A DNA stretch of 64,000 nt from Arthrobacter nitroguajacolicus_D (GCF_031455195.1 NZ_JAVDSH010000001.1:124001-188000), one strand, 5' to 3'; numbered from the stretch's first letter, positions 1 to 9,005 are shown. Notes: generated by a model not told the origin, from the sequence alone. A program made the numbers and translations.

Positions 1-604
1 GCCCTTCCTGGCAGTCCGCGGAGTGGTACCCACAGTCCCATCGCCGGAAGATGTTGGAGAGTACTGGGGCCGGGGAGAGATCTTCGGCTTGGCCCCCGCT
101 AAGGGCGGAACCAACTGGTACGCCTCCTTCAGGTCGCCCCTGGGTCCCGGGCGGGTCGACGTCGAAGAAGCGCTGGAGGTAGCAAGGGTCCGCTATGACC
201 AATACTCGCCAGCCGTGCAACACGTGCTTTCCCAGGCCTCGCCGGAAAATTCGCTGGCGCAACGCATCTGGACCACCCCCGCCCTGGGCCGCTATGCGAA
301 GGGAAACGTCGTGTTGCTCGGAGATGCCGCCCACGCCATGACGCCCAACCTCGGAAGGGGCGCCTGCGAAGCACTGATAGATGCCGTGACCCTAGGTGGG
401 CTGCTCAATGATCTGCCGCTGAAGGAGGCGCTCGCCGGCTACGAAAGGAAGCGCGTGTTCCGCACCCAGCAAATGCGGTTGGCATCGTCCCTGATGGGCA
501 GGATTGCCCTCGCCCAGCGCATGCAACCCGTGCGGGATGCCCTGCTGAACCAGGCGGGAAGGCAGGTCTCCCGGGTCAAGGGAAAGGCAAAAACTTCGAA
601 GTAG
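1..604 (+). CDS. FAD-dependent monooxygenase, C-terminal part (5' end outside window)
   Basis: The reading frame is open from base 2, so the start lies upstream and only about 200 C-terminal residues are visible. They contain the group-A flavoprotein hydroxylase motif GDAAHAMTPNLGRGACEA (bases ~320-373). In this family the aspartate of that motif contacts the ribityl/pyrophosphate part of FAD. The tail (VFRTQQMRLASS region) is the usual helical C-terminus of PHBH/UbiH-like monooxygenases, which use NAD(P)H and O2 to hydroxylate or epoxidise a substrate. The N-terminal Rossmann GxGxxG motif is not visible, and the substrate cannot be inferred. The end is basic (RVKGKAKTSK). The gene stops about 30 bases before the SOS palindrome and is probably not part of that transcript. 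Confidence 0.8.
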   Translation, partial: PFLAVRGVVPTVPSPEDVGEYWGRGEIFGLAPAKGGTNWYASFRSPLGPGRVDVEEALEVARVRYDQYSPAVQHVLSQASPENSLAQRIWTTPALGRYAKGNVVLLGDAAHAMTPNLGRGACEALIDAVTLGGLLNDLPLKEALAGYERKRVFRTQQMRLASSLMGRIALAQRMQPVRDALLNQAGRQVSRVKGKAKTSK

Positions 605-633
605 GTTTTGTCGGTGCAGCGTCGTAAACTGGA

Positions 634-659
634 CTTATTCGAACATACTTTCGAATAAG
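634..659. promoter_or_regulatory. SOS (LexA) box inside a 26-bp palindrome
   Basis: Ten-base arms CTTATTCGAA (634-643) and TTCGAATAAG (650-659) are perfect inverted repeats around a 6-base spacer. The core TCGAACATACTTTCGA (639-654) matches the actinobacterial LexA consensus TCGAAC-N4-GTTCGA at 11 of 12 positions. A possible -10 element TAAACT lies at 625-630, so transcription would begin inside the palindrome, where bound LexA would block it. The downstream genes are DUF6504 and dnaE2, which are SOS-induced in relatives. Confidence 0.8.
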
Positions 660-683
660 GATTAGGGCGCAAGGAGTGTGGAT

Positions 684-1001
684 ATGGGACTGTTCAGCGA
701 ATCAGTGGACGTCATCTGCACAGGCCAAGGCCAACCACTGGAAGTTACGTGGAAGGGGACCAGCTACAAAGTCGCGGGAGAACCGAACCGATGGTTTGAA
801 CGACGCAAGTGGTGGGCAGAGGAAACCCGTGCACCCATCGGCAGCGGAGCAGGGCTGGTCGACCACGAAATCTGGCGCGTCCAACTCGAAAACACGATCA
901 CCCTTGACATCGTCCGCCACCTTGGCAGCGGGCGGTGGCGGCTCCTCCGCATCCACGATGCAGCACCGGCAAGCGCCGTTGAGCCCGACGAAGCAGCGTG
1001 A
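684..1001 (+). CDS. DUF6504 family protein (DnaE2-associated)
   Basis: A small protein of 105 residues. Start ATG 684 is chosen because AAGGAG (671-676) sits 7 bases upstream; the in-frame GTG at 678 is too close to that ribosome-binding site. The sequence has short beta-strand-like segments rich in Trp/Arg (PNRWFERRKWW, VDHEIWRV, GSGRWRLLRI) and fits the DUF6504 family, whose members sit beside imuB and dnaE2 in many actinobacteria. The biochemical role is unknown; a part in the mutasome is inferred from neighbourhood only. The stop is 3 bases before the dnaE2 start, so the two are co-transcribed and probably translationally coupled, downstream of the SOS box. Confidence 0.75.
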   Translation: MGLFSESVDVICTGQGQPLEVTWKGTSYKVAGEPNRWFERRKWWAEETRAPIGSGAGLVDHEIWRVQLENTITLDIVRHLGSGRWRLLRIHDAAPASAVEPDEAA

Positions 1002-1004
1002 ACC

Positions 1005-4000
1005 TTGAGCTTCACCCACCTGCACGTCTCAACAGCCTTCAGCGCCCACTACGGGGTCTCCTGGCCCGATGAACTCGCCCAAGCCGCCGCAGCAGACTCA
1101 GCAACCGCGCTCGCCTGTACTGACAGGGACGGTCTGTACGGAACCGTTAAACACATCAAGGCCTGCATGGACGCGGGAATCGACCCCATCGTGGGGGTTG
1201 ACCTTGCAGTCTTCGACGACGACGGCGACCACCGCACCCAAATCGCGGGCCGCGTCGTCGTCCTGGCCCACGGCAACAACAACGGCGCCGGATACAGGGC
1301 GCTCTGCCGCCTCATCTCCGACGCCCACGCACGGACCTCAGGAAAAGCCGGCGGAACAATCCCGGTGGCAGTCACCAGAAGCGAACTCGCCTCACGAACC
1401 CTGGATCCCCAAACACTCAAACCTGTACTCACCGTCCTGATAGGCCCCGACTCCGATGTTGGGCAATCAATGGGAGGACGCAAATACCTCAGGCCCCGGA
1501 CCCTCTTCAAAGAGTGGATCAACGCCATGCCACCGGGCACCATCGTCGCCGAAACAGTGACCCACCTCAGCGCCCCCGGTGAACCCCTCAGCACCGCCCA
1601 TGCAGTGCGGATGCTCAAACTGGCACTTGAATACAACGTCCCGGCAATCCTCACCAACGCCGTCCGCTACTGCGCACAGGACGGCGCCGCCACCGCCGAC
1701 GTCCTCGACTCAGCACGCACCCTTAAATCCCTCCCCGAGCTCTCAACCGCCCCCATGCTCCAACCCACGGGCCAGGGATGGCTCAAGAACGCCCACCACA
1801 TGCTCCAACTGGGCAAGGAAATCATGGGTGCCGCCGGTCAGGGCAAAGCCGACCTTCACAAACTCCTTGCCAACACTGAAGCCCTCGCCGACAAATGCCG
1901 GATCAACCCCGTCCTTGATATGGGATGGAAAACACCGGTTGTCCCTGAAGCCTCCATCATCGGCATCGAAAAAGATCCAATGGTCGAACTGGCCGAACGT
2001 TGCAACGCTGGAATCTCCCGACGATTCCCCGGCATCAGCGGACCGGCAGAAGAACAGCTGCGCTCGCGGTTGGACCACGAGCTTGGCATCATTGGCAACC
2101 TGGGGTTCGGGTCATACTTCCTCACCGTGGCCGAGGTTTCACGGATGATCCTGGACATGGGGGTCCGGGTCGCGGCCAGGGGATCCGGCGCCTCCAGCCT
2201 AGTCAACTATTTGATCGACATCAGCCAGGTGGACCCGATCCGCCACGACCTCATCTTCGAACGTTTCCTGTCCGGGCGCCGGTCAACCCTGCCGGATATC
2301 GACATCGATGTGGAAAGTGCGGAACGGCACAACGTCTATCGAAAGATTTTTGACCGGTTTGGAGCCGAGCGCGTCACCCTCATGAGCATGCAAAACGGGT
2401 ACCGGGCAAGGGGGGCCGTCCGGGATGCGGGGATGGCGCTGGGCATGGACGAAGGCGAAATCGGCGAAATCGCCAAGCAATTGTGGAGGTTTTCTGCCCG
2501 CAAATTCCGTGAGGCGCTGGTGGAGAAGCCTGAGCTTCGCGATTTTGCCGGGCGGGTGGAACGGGGTGCTTTGGAAGAAAACCAGCAGCTCGATCTGCTG
2601 GTGGACCTGACCGAAAGACTGGACCGCTTGCCCCGCCACATCTCCATGCACCCCTGCGGAGTGATCCTGGGTGATGCCACCCTCCTGGACCGGACTCCTG
2701 TACAACCCAGCGGGTTGGGCCTGCCCATGAGCCAATTCGACAAGCACGACATGGATCCCATGGGCATGCTGAAACTGGATGTCCTTGGCGTGCGTATGCA
2801 AAGTGCCATGGCTTTTGCTGTCCGGGAAGTCATCCGTTTGCATCCAAGCAAGGACGAGGTAGTGAAAGCCGGCAGGCATCCCGTGGGGCCGGGTGGTTCG
2901 GGTCCTGACTATATTGCGCCGGATGGCAGGATCGACCTCAACGCCGTCCCCTTCGACGATCAGGCCACGTATGAGCTGATCAGAAGCACGCACACCCTGG
3001 GGTGCTTCCAAATCGAGTCCCCGGGCCAGCGCGAGCTCATTGGCAAGATGGCACCCCGGGAATTCAACGACCTCATCATAGATATTTCCCTCTTCAGGCC
3101 CGGGCCCATGAAATCTGACATGGTCCGGCCCTTCCTGGAGCACAGGCACGGTTTTGCCCCTGAGGTCTACCCTCATCCGGACCTCAAGCCGGTCCTGCAG
3201 GAAACGCATGGCGTGACGGTGTTCCACGAACAGATCCTCAAAACATTTGATGTCATGACCAACTGCGGACTGGACAGGGCTGACGAGTTCCGTCGTGCCC
3301 TGGGTGACGATGTCCACGAACCCGGCGTCGAGAAATTCTTTCGCAAGGAAGCGATCAGGAACTATCCGCCAGAAGTCGTGGACAAGGTCTGGGGGACTCT
3401 TAAGGCCTTTGGCAGTTTCGGTTTCTGCAAGGCCCATGGTGCGGCGTTTGCCGTGCCCACCTACCAATCTGCCTGGCTCAAGACCCATCATCCCGAAGCT
3501 TTCCTCGCAGGGCTGTGGGAACACGACCCCGGAATGTACCCCAAACGCCTCCTGGTGGCAGAAGCCCGCCGGCTTGGCATTCCCATCCTTCCGTTGGACA
3601 TCAACCGAAGTCATGCTGAATACCGGGTCGAGAAAATCCAGGAGGGCCCTGACGCGGGCAAGCTCGGCATTCGCTTGAGCCTGACCGGCATCTATGGGCT
3701 GTCCGGTGCGGAGCTGAAGAGGATTGTTGCCGGCCAGCCATACGATTCCCTCGCGGACCTCCGGGCCCGGGCAAGGGTGAGCAAGCCAAACATCAAAAGG
3801 CTGGCCCAGTTAGGGGCCTTTGATGCCCTGCATAAGGATTCCGGCGGAAAAGCAAACCGCGCAGACCTCGTACAGCACCTGCAAGCCCTCCAAACAAGTC
3901 CAGCCAGGAAGGCTGCCGACGTCATTGAGGGGCAACTGTCTTTTGCGCTGGGGGATGTTGAACTGAGGAACCTGGCTCCGGAACTGCCAGCCCCCACCAG

Positions 4001-4505
4001 GGTGGAAAATGTCAGGGCCGAGCTTGACCTGATGGCAATGGATGTCAGTGAGCACCTGATGGACAGCCATAGGCCGTTGTTGGACAAGCTCGGAGTCACC
4101 ACTGCTGACAAACTTCTGGGGCTGCGAAATGGCACTGAGGTCCTGGTGGCGGGAGTGCGGGTCGCCACCCAAACCCCACCCATGCGGGGAGGGCGGCGTG
4201 TGGTGTTCATCAGCATCGACGACGGCACCGGTTGCGTTGATTCAGTCTTCTTTCACGAAGCACAGGAAGATTCGGGTCCGCTGCTGTTCGGCACCCGGAT
4301 GTTGCTGATCCGGGGGACTACCAGGAGGACCGGTCCCAGGGGAATCAGCCTGAGCGCCAGCAAAGCCTGGGACCTTGGCAAGCCCGAGACCTTGCCCTAC
4401 GCGGAACTCCTTCCGTCCGGAGCTGGCCTGCCTGATGAATATACGCATCACGGACCACTTCACGGGATCTCCCGGAACCTTGCCATCACGGGCTTAGGCA
4501 GCTGA
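1005..4505 (+). CDS. dnaE2: error-prone DNA polymerase III alpha subunit DnaE2
   Basis: 1166 residues from a TTG start. The N-terminus is a PHP domain (FTHLHVSTAFS, first ~250 residues). The polymerase palm carries the catalytic motif PDIDIDVES (~residues 429-437) and the third aspartate in LKLDVLGVRM (~590). The FGSFGFCKAHGAAFA fingers motif lies near 805 and a C-terminal OB-fold (VVFISIDDGTGCVDSVFF) near 1065-1085. The length is typical of DnaE2 and close to replicative DnaE1; assignment to DnaE2 follows from the N-terminal sequence and the DUF6504/SOS context. DnaE2 carries out lesion bypass and damage-induced mutagenesis, in mycobacteria together with ImuA' and ImuB. Neither partner gene is visible in this window. 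Expression is expected to be LexA-controlled from 634-659. Confidence 0.92.
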   Translation: MSFTHLHVSTAFSAHYGVSWPDELAQAAAADSATALACTDRDGLYGTVKHIKACMDAGIDPIVGVDLAVFDDDGDHRTQIAGRVVVLAHGNNNGAGYRALCRLISDAHARTSGKAGGTIPVAVTRSELASRTLDPQTLKPVLTVLIGPDSDVGQSMGGRKYLRPRTLFKEWINAMPPGTIVAETVTHLSAPGEPLSTAHAVRMLKLALEYNVPAILTNAVRYCAQDGAATADVLDSARTLKSLPELSTAPMLQPTGQGWLKNAHHMLQLGKEIMGAAGQGKADLHKLLANTEALADKCRINPVLDMGWKTPVVPEASIIGIEKDPMVELAERCNAGISRRFPGISGPAEEQLRSRLDHELGIIGNLGFGSYFLTVAEVSRMILDMGVRVAARGSGASSLVNYLIDISQVDPIRHDLIFERFLSGRRSTLPDIDIDVESAERHNVYRKIFDRFGAERVTLMSMQNGYRARGAVRDAGMALGMDEGEIGEIAKQLWRFSARKFREALVEKPELRDFAGRVERGALEENQQLDLLVDLTERLDRLPRHISMHPCGVILGDATLLDRTPVQPSGLGLPMSQFDKHDMDPMGMLKLDVLGVRMQSAMAFAVREVIRLHPSKDEVVKAGRHPVGPGGSGPDYIAPDGRIDLNAVPFDDQATYELIRSTHTLGCFQIESPGQRELIGKMAPREFNDLIIDISLFRPGPMKSDMVRPFLEHRHGFAPEVYPHPDLKPVLQETHGVTVFHEQILKTFDVMTNCGLDRADEFRRALGDDVHEPGVEKFFRKEAIRNYPPEVVDKVWGTLKAFGSFGFCKAHGAAFAVPTYQSAWLKTHHPEAFLAGLWEHDPGMYPKRLLVAEARRLGIPILPLDINRSHAEYRVEKIQEGPDAGKLGIRLSLTGIYGLSGAELKRIVAGQPYDSLADLRARARVSKPNIKRLAQLGAFDALHKDSGGKANRADLVQHLQALQTSPARKAADVIEGQLSFALGDVELRNLAPELPAPTRVENVRAELDLMAMDVSEHLMDSHRPLLDKLGVTTADKLLGLRNGTEVLVAGVRVATQTPPMRGGRRVVFISIDDGTGCVDSVFFHEAQEDSGPLLFGTRMLLIRGTTRRTGPRGISLSASKAWDLGKPETLPYAELLPSGAGLPDEYTHHGPLHGISRNLAITGLGS

Positions 4506-4526
4506 ATCCGGCGACGGCGTGCTGCT

Positions 4527-4555
4527 TTGGCCGCCTTCACCGAAACGGATACGAT
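4527..4555 (+). promoter_or_regulatory. candidate thrS promoter
   Basis: TTGGCC (4527-4532), a 17-base spacer, then TACGAT (4550-4555). This would give a leader of about 60 bases before the thrS start. A second -35-like TTGACG at 4555-4560 lacks a good -10. This is sequence inspection only. Confidence 0.3.
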
Positions 4556-4624
4556 TGACGGTGGCTGGCTGTGGTCCCCGTACGCCACAAGCTATGAAGC
4601 CTCAACTATGAATAGGAGACACCC

Positions 4625-6634
4625 GTGTCAGATGCCCAACAGATCACCCTCATCGTCGATGGCGAAGAGACCAAGGTGACGGAAGGGACTACCGGCGCGG
4701 AACTCTTCTTCGAGCGCCGCGACGTCGTTGTAGCCCGTGTCAACGGTGTGCTGAAAGACCTCGACCAGGTGCTTCCCGCTGACGCTGAGATCGAAGGCGT
4801 CACCATCGAATCACCCGATGGCCTCAACGTGCTGCGCCACTCCACCGCGCACGTCATGGCACAGGCTGTGCAGCAGTTGCGCCCCGACGCCAAGCTTGGC
4901 ATTGGCCCGTACATCACGGATGGCTTCTACTTCGACTTTGACGTAGCCGAGCCATTCACGCCGGAAGACCTGCGCCAGCTGGAAAAGATGATGCAGAAGA
5001 TCATCAACCAGAACCAGAAGTTCGTTCGCCGCGTGGTCACCGAAGAAGAAGCCCGCGAAGCCATGGCAAACGAGCCCTACAAGCTCGAACTGCTGGGGAA
5101 AAAGAACGATGCAACCGACGCCGCGGAGGGCGTCAACGTTGAGGTCGGCGCCGGCGACATCACCATCTACGACAATGTGGACAGGAAGAGCGGCGAGAGC
5201 GTCTGGTGCGATCTGTGCCGTGGACCGCACCTGCCCAACACCAAAATCATTTCCAACGCTTTCGCGTTGACCCGTTCCTCCGCTGCCTACTGGCTGGGTA
5301 ACCAGAACAACCAGCAGCTGCAGCGCATCTACGGCACGGCCTGGCCCACCAAGGAGGCGCTCAAGGCCTACCAGGAACGAATTGCCGAGGCCGAGCGCCG
5401 CGACCACCGCAAGCTCGGTGTGGAACTGGACCTGTTCTCCTTCCCGGACGAGCTCGGATCCGGCCTCCCCGTTTTCCACCCCAAGGGCGGCATTATCCGC
5501 AAGGAGATGGAGGACTACTCACGCAAGCGCCACGTGGATGCCGGCTACGAGTTCGTTTACACCCCGCACATCACCAAGGGACACCTTTACGAGGTTTCCG
5601 GCCACCTTGACTGGTACAAGGACGGCATGTTCCCGGCGATGCAGGTGGACGCCGAATTCAACGAAGACGGCACGGTCCGCAAGCCGGCACAGGACTACTA
5701 CCTGAAGCCGATGAACTGCCCCATGCACAACCTGATCTACCGCTCGCGTGGCCGTTCCTACCGTGAACTTCCGTTGCGCTTGTTCGAGTTCGGATCTGTG
5801 TACCGCTACGAGAAGTCCGGTGTCGTGCATGGCCTGACACGAGTTCGCGGCATGACACAGGACGACGCCCACATCTACTGCACGCGCGAGCAGATGAAGG
5901 ACGAACTCACCACCACGCTGAACTTCGTCCTGGGACTCCTCAAGGACTATGGCCTGGACGACTTCTACCTGGAGCTCTCCACCAAGAACGAGGAAAAGTT
6001 CGTCGGTGACGACGCCGCTTGGGAAGAGGCCACACGCACCCTTTCCGAGGTCGCTGCGGCTTCCGGCCTGGAACTGGTTCCGGATCCGGGTGGAGCAGCT
6101 TTCTACGGTCCCAAGATCTCCGTGCAGGCCAAAGACGCACTGGGCCGGACCTGGCAGATGTCCACCATTCAGCTGGACTTCAACCTGCCCGAACGCTTCG
6201 AACTGGAGTACCAAGCCGCCGACGGCACGCGCCAGCGGCCGGTCATGATCCACCGGGCCCTCTTCGGTTCCGTGGAACGCTTCATGGGTGTCCTTACCGA
6301 GCACTACGCAGGTGCTTTCCCCGCATGGCTTGCCCCCGTCCAGGTAGTGGGCATTCCCGTAGCCGAGACTTTCAACGACTACGTGTTCGACGTCGTGGAC
6401 CAGCTCAAGGCCGCCGGAATCCGGGCTGAGGTGGATATCTCCTCGGACCGCTTCCCGAAGAAGATCCGAACCGCCAGCAAGGACAAGATCCCGTTCGTCC
6501 TCATTGCCGGAGGCGAGGACGCCGAAGCAGGCGCCGTGTCATTCCGCTTCCGGGACGGCAGCCAGGATAACGGCGTGCCCGTGGCAGAGGCGGTCCGCCG
6601 GATCGTGGACGCCGTCAAGAACCGCGAGAGCTGA
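4625..6634 (+). CDS. thrS: threonyl-tRNA synthetase
   Basis: 669 residues; GTG start with AGGAG (4614-4618) six bases upstream. Domains in order: N-terminal TGS domain (residues 1-65), N2 editing domain with HxxxH (H72, H76) that removes Ser-tRNA(Thr), class II catalytic core (MNCPMHNLIYRSRGRSYREL; motif 2 VYRYEKSGVVHGLTRVRG; motif 3 RPVMIHRALFGSVERFMG), and a C-terminal anticodon-binding domain (~570-669). It attaches Thr to tRNA(Thr) in the cytoplasm. All domains are intact. The following HIT and pgsA genes are closely spaced on the same strand, the order also found in Mycobacterium tuberculosis. Confidence 0.98.
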   Translation: MSDAQQITLIVDGEETKVTEGTTGAELFFERRDVVVARVNGVLKDLDQVLPADAEIEGVTIESPDGLNVLRHSTAHVMAQAVQQLRPDAKLGIGPYITDGFYFDFDVAEPFTPEDLRQLEKMMQKIINQNQKFVRRVVTEEEAREAMANEPYKLELLGKKNDATDAAEGVNVEVGAGDITIYDNVDRKSGESVWCDLCRGPHLPNTKIISNAFALTRSSAAYWLGNQNNQQLQRIYGTAWPTKEALKAYQERIAEAERRDHRKLGVELDLFSFPDELGSGLPVFHPKGGIIRKEMEDYSRKRHVDAGYEFVYTPHITKGHLYEVSGHLDWYKDGMFPAMQVDAEFNEDGTVRKPAQDYYLKPMNCPMHNLIYRSRGRSYRELPLRLFEFGSVYRYEKSGVVHGLTRVRGMTQDDAHIYCTREQMKDELTTTLNFVLGLLKDYGLDDFYLELSTKNEEKFVGDDAAWEEATRTLSEVAAASGLELVPDPGGAAFYGPKISVQAKDALGRTWQMSTIQLDFNLPERFELEYQAADGTRQRPVMIHRALFGSVERFMGVLTEHYAGAFPAWLAPVQVVGIPVAETFNDYVFDVVDQLKAAGIRAEVDISSDRFPKKIRTASKDKIPFVLIAGGEDAEAGAVSFRFRDGSQDNGVPVAEAVRRIVDAVKNRES

Positions 6635-6654
6635 CGGAACGGGACACAGAGACG

Positions 6655-7248
6655 GTGCAGGAGAACACAGGCGCGGCAGCCGGCATTCCAGGCGACGCCG
6701 AAGTAACCGATGACTTCGGACTCGCGGGCGTCCCGGACGCATTTCAGCGCCTGTGGACTCCGCACCGGATGGCCTACATCAAGGGCGGGCAGGATCAGTT
6801 CAAGAACAAGGACGATTGCCCGTTCTGTGTAGGGCCCACCCGTACTGATGAGGAGTCCCTCATCGTCTACCGGGGAAAGACCTGCTACGTGGTCCTGAAC
6901 CTGTTCCCTTACAACCCGGGGCATTTGTTGATCTGCCCCTACCGCCATGTGCCCGATTACACGGACATCACCGCGGAGGAGACGGCCGAGTTCGCCGAGC
7001 TCACCCAGACCGCAATGCGCGTCCTGCGGAAAGTCTCCAACCCCAGTGGTTTCAACCTGGGCATGAACCAGGGAGTAACGGGTGGCGCCGGTATTGCTGC
7101 GCACCTTCATCAGCACGTCGTTCCACGCTGGGGCGGGGACGGAAATTTCTTCCCCATCATCGCCCAGACCAAGGCCATCACGCAGACACTCGATGAGGTC
7201 CGCAAGCTTGTGGCTGAAGCCTGGCCGGGGGAGTCGAATGCTGAATAG
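6655..7248 (+). CDS. HIT-family Ap4A phosphorylase-like protein
   Basis: 197 residues from GTG 6655, 20 bases after thrS; no better in-frame start exists before the conserved region. The histidine triad HLHQHVVPRW (H150, H152, H154) forms the nucleotidyl-transfer site. The flanking WGGDGNFFPII and NLFPYNPGHLLICPYRH segments closely resemble mycobacterial Rv2613c, a diadenosine tetraphosphate phosphorylase in the same thrS-HIT-pgsA order. The likely reaction is phosphorolysis of Ap4A to ADP and ATP. Aminoacyl-tRNA synthetases make Ap4A as a by-product, so co-transcription with thrS is functionally sensible, though this link is an inference. A CPFC pair near residue 57 could bind metal. The last 11 bases overlap pgsA. 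Confidence 0.85.
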   Translation: MQENTGAAAGIPGDAEVTDDFGLAGVPDAFQRLWTPHRMAYIKGGQDQFKNKDDCPFCVGPTRTDEESLIVYRGKTCYVVLNLFPYNPGHLLICPYRHVPDYTDITAEETAEFAELTQTAMRVLRKVSNPSGFNLGMNQGVTGGAGIAAHLHQHVVPRWGGDGNFFPIIAQTKAITQTLDEVRKLVAEAWPGESNAE

Positions 7249-7864
7249 GCACGCACGCGGCTTTTTCACTTCCCTCTTTACCCCTCTGGCCCGCTGGCTC
7301 CTCAGGATCGGTGTGTCACCTGACGCCGTCACCATTGCGGGAACAGCGGGCGTCATCCTGGGTGGTCTGGTCCTTTACCCGCTTGGCCATTTGTGGTGGG
7401 GCTCGGTGGTGGTCGCTTTCTTCGCATTCTCGGACGTGGTGGATGGCATCATGGCGCGGATGCAAGGCCGGAGCGGTGGTTGGGGCAACTTCCTCGATTC
7501 CACCCTTGACCGGCTGGCTGACGGTGCCATTTTCGCGGGCCTCACCATCTGGTTTTTCACCAGGGGCGAAGACCCCGCCATCGGAACAGCCGCCGTCGTG
7601 TGCCTTGTCCTTGGAATGGTGGTCTCCTACGCCAGGGCCAAAGCCGAATCCCTGGGCTACCAGGCCAGCGTCGGAATTGCAGAGCGCGCTGAGCGTTTGG
7701 CGTCCGTCCTGCTGATTGCCGGGCTTACCGGCCTGGGGCTTCCGCCCGTCGTGTTGTTCGCAACGCTGGTCCTGCTTGCCATTGCCAGCGTGGTCACGAT
7801 CATCCAACGAATGGCCACCGTCCACCGGCAAGCCATGGCCGAGGTCGAGGGAACTGGCATCTGA
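7238..7864 (+). CDS. pgsA: CDP-alcohol phosphatidyltransferase, probable phosphatidylinositol-phosphate synthase
   Basis: 208 residues from ATG 7238, preceded by a GGGGGAG ribosome-binding site and overlapping the HIT gene by 11 bases; a longer in-frame extension lies inside that gene and is unlikely. The full family signature D(x2)DG(x2)AR(x8)G(x3)D(x3)D is present (D66, D69, G70, A73, R74, G83, D87, D91) in an integral membrane protein with about six hydrophobic segments. By position and similarity to mycobacterial pgsA1 it probably joins CDP-diacylglycerol to inositol-phosphate. Phosphatidylglycerol-phosphate synthesis cannot be excluded from sequence alone. The acyltransferase and mannosyltransferase genes that follow it in mycobacteria are absent here. 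Confidence 0.85.
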   Translation: MLNRHARGFFTSLFTPLARWLLRIGVSPDAVTIAGTAGVILGGLVLYPLGHLWWGSVVVAFFAFSDVVDGIMARMQGRSGGWGNFLDSTLDRLADGAIFAGLTIWFFTRGEDPAIGTAAVVCLVLGMVVSYARAKAESLGYQASVGIAERAERLASVLLIAGLTGLGLPPVVLFATLVLLAIASVVTIIQRMATVHRQAMAEVEGTGI

Positions 7865-8078
7865 CCAGAGTGTCCCTGCCGCAATTGTGCAGCCGTCCTA
7901 CCACAGCACTGTTTGTTGCCCCCAAAGGCGGTAATGAATGTACTGCGGCCCGGCAACGTGCGACTACTATTACTAGTACTTGGTCACCTTGACCTGAAAC
8001 CCGGTGTGCACTGATAGCGGTCGTGTGGCTGCGCGTGGCTCCGGCAAGAAGGTCGTTTATCTACCCATAGGGGTTTTT
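7865..8078. promoter_or_regulatory. pgsA-pdxS intergenic region with small inverted repeats
   Basis: 214 bases with no convincing gene. They contain the palindrome TACTAGTA (around 7972-7980) and the inverted repeat GGTCA-CCT-TGACC (7982-7994), about 85 bases upstream of the pdxS start. Either could be an operator or part of the pdxS promoter, but I see no clear -35/-10 pair and cannot assign a regulator. Confidence 0.25.
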
Positions 8079-9005
8079 GTGTCTACACCAGATGTAAGCA
8101 ACGAAGCCGGTTCGTCCGCGAACAGCGTCACGGGCAGCAGCCGCGTCAAGCGGGGCATGGCTGAGATGCTCAAGGGCGGCGTCATCATGGACGTCGTTAA
8201 CGTCGAGCAGGCCCGCATCGCCGAGGACGCCGGCGCCGTTGCCGTCATGGCCCTCGAGCGTGTCCCGGCCGACATCCGCGCCCAGGGTGGCGTGTCCCGC
8301 ATGTCCGATCCGGACATGATCGATCAGATCATCGCCGCCGTGTCCATCCCGGTGATGGCCAAAGCCCGCATCGGCCACTTCGTCGAAGCCCAGGTCCTGC
8401 AGTCCCTCGGTGTTGACTACATCGATGAGTCCGAGGTCCTGACCCCGGCGGACTACATCAACCACATCGACAAGTGGAACTTCACCGTCCCGTTCGTCTG
8501 TGGTGCCACCAACCTTGGTGAGGCGCTGCGCCGCATCAACGAAGGCGCGGCGATGATCCGGTCCAAGGGCGAAGCCGGCACCGGCGATGTTTCCAACGCC
8601 ACCGGCCACATGCGCAAGATCCGTGCCGAGATCGCCAAGCTGGCCGCCCTCCCCGAGGACGAGCTGTACGTCGCGGCCAAGGAACTGCAGGCCCCGTACG
8701 AACTGGTCAAGGAAATTGCCGCGACCGGCAAGCTCCCCGTTGTCCTGTTCACCGCCGGTGGCATCGCGACCCCTGCCGATGCTGCGATGATGATGCAGCT
8801 CGGCGCTGACGGTGTGTTCGTTGGCTCCGGTATCTTCAAGTCCGGCAACCCCGCAGAGCGCGCCGCCGCCGTCGTCAAGGCCACCACGTTCTACGATGAC
8901 CCCGATGTCATCGCCAAGGTCTCCCGTGGCCTGGGCGAAGCGATGGTCGGCATCAACGTCGACGAAATCCCGCAGCCCCACCGCCTCGCAGAGCGCGGCT
9001 GGTAA
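8079..9005 (+). CDS. pdxS: pyridoxal 5'-phosphate synthase, synthase subunit PdxS
   Basis: 308 residues from GTG 8079, chosen because AGGGG (8069-8073) lies 5 bases upstream; an in-frame GTG at 8004 would add 25 residues not expected for the family. The (beta/alpha)8 protein shows KGGVIMDVVN, VMAKARIGHFVEAQ (first imine lysine K95) and MIRSKGEAGTG (second imine lysine K163), then FTAGGIATPADAAMMMQLG. It combines ribose 5-phosphate, glyceraldehyde 3-phosphate and ammonia into PLP, with ammonia supplied by PdxT. PdxT is encoded about 5.6 kb downstream rather than next door. The gene appears monocistronic and is followed by a strong hairpin at 9019-9063. Confidence 0.97.
   Translation: MSTPDVSNEAGSSANSVTGSSRVKRGMAEMLKGGVIMDVVNVEQARIAEDAGAVAVMALERVPADIRAQGGVSRMSDPDMIDQIIAAVSIPVMAKARIGHFVEAQVLQSLGVDYIDESEVLTPADYINHIDKWNFTVPFVCGATNLGEALRRINEGAAMIRSKGEAGTGDVSNATGHMRKIRAEIAKLAALPEDELYVAAKELQAPYELVKEIAATGKLPVVLFTAGGIATPADAAMMMQLGADGVFVGSGIFKSGNPAERAAAVVKATTFYDDPDVIAKVSRGLGEAMVGINVDEIPQPHRLAERGW

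Noticed and set aside
2283..3614. Long minus-strand open frame opposite dnaE2
   Set aside because: Shadow of a GC-rich gene: no family motif, no ribosome-binding site, and the plus strand encodes an intact DnaE2. The same holds for the 869-residue frame opposite alaS, the 917-residue frame over secD-rsh and the 857-residue frame opposite aspS.
4506..4624. T-box leader before thrS
   Set aside because: The gap is only 119 bases, and I see neither a T-box sequence nor a terminator/antiterminator pair.
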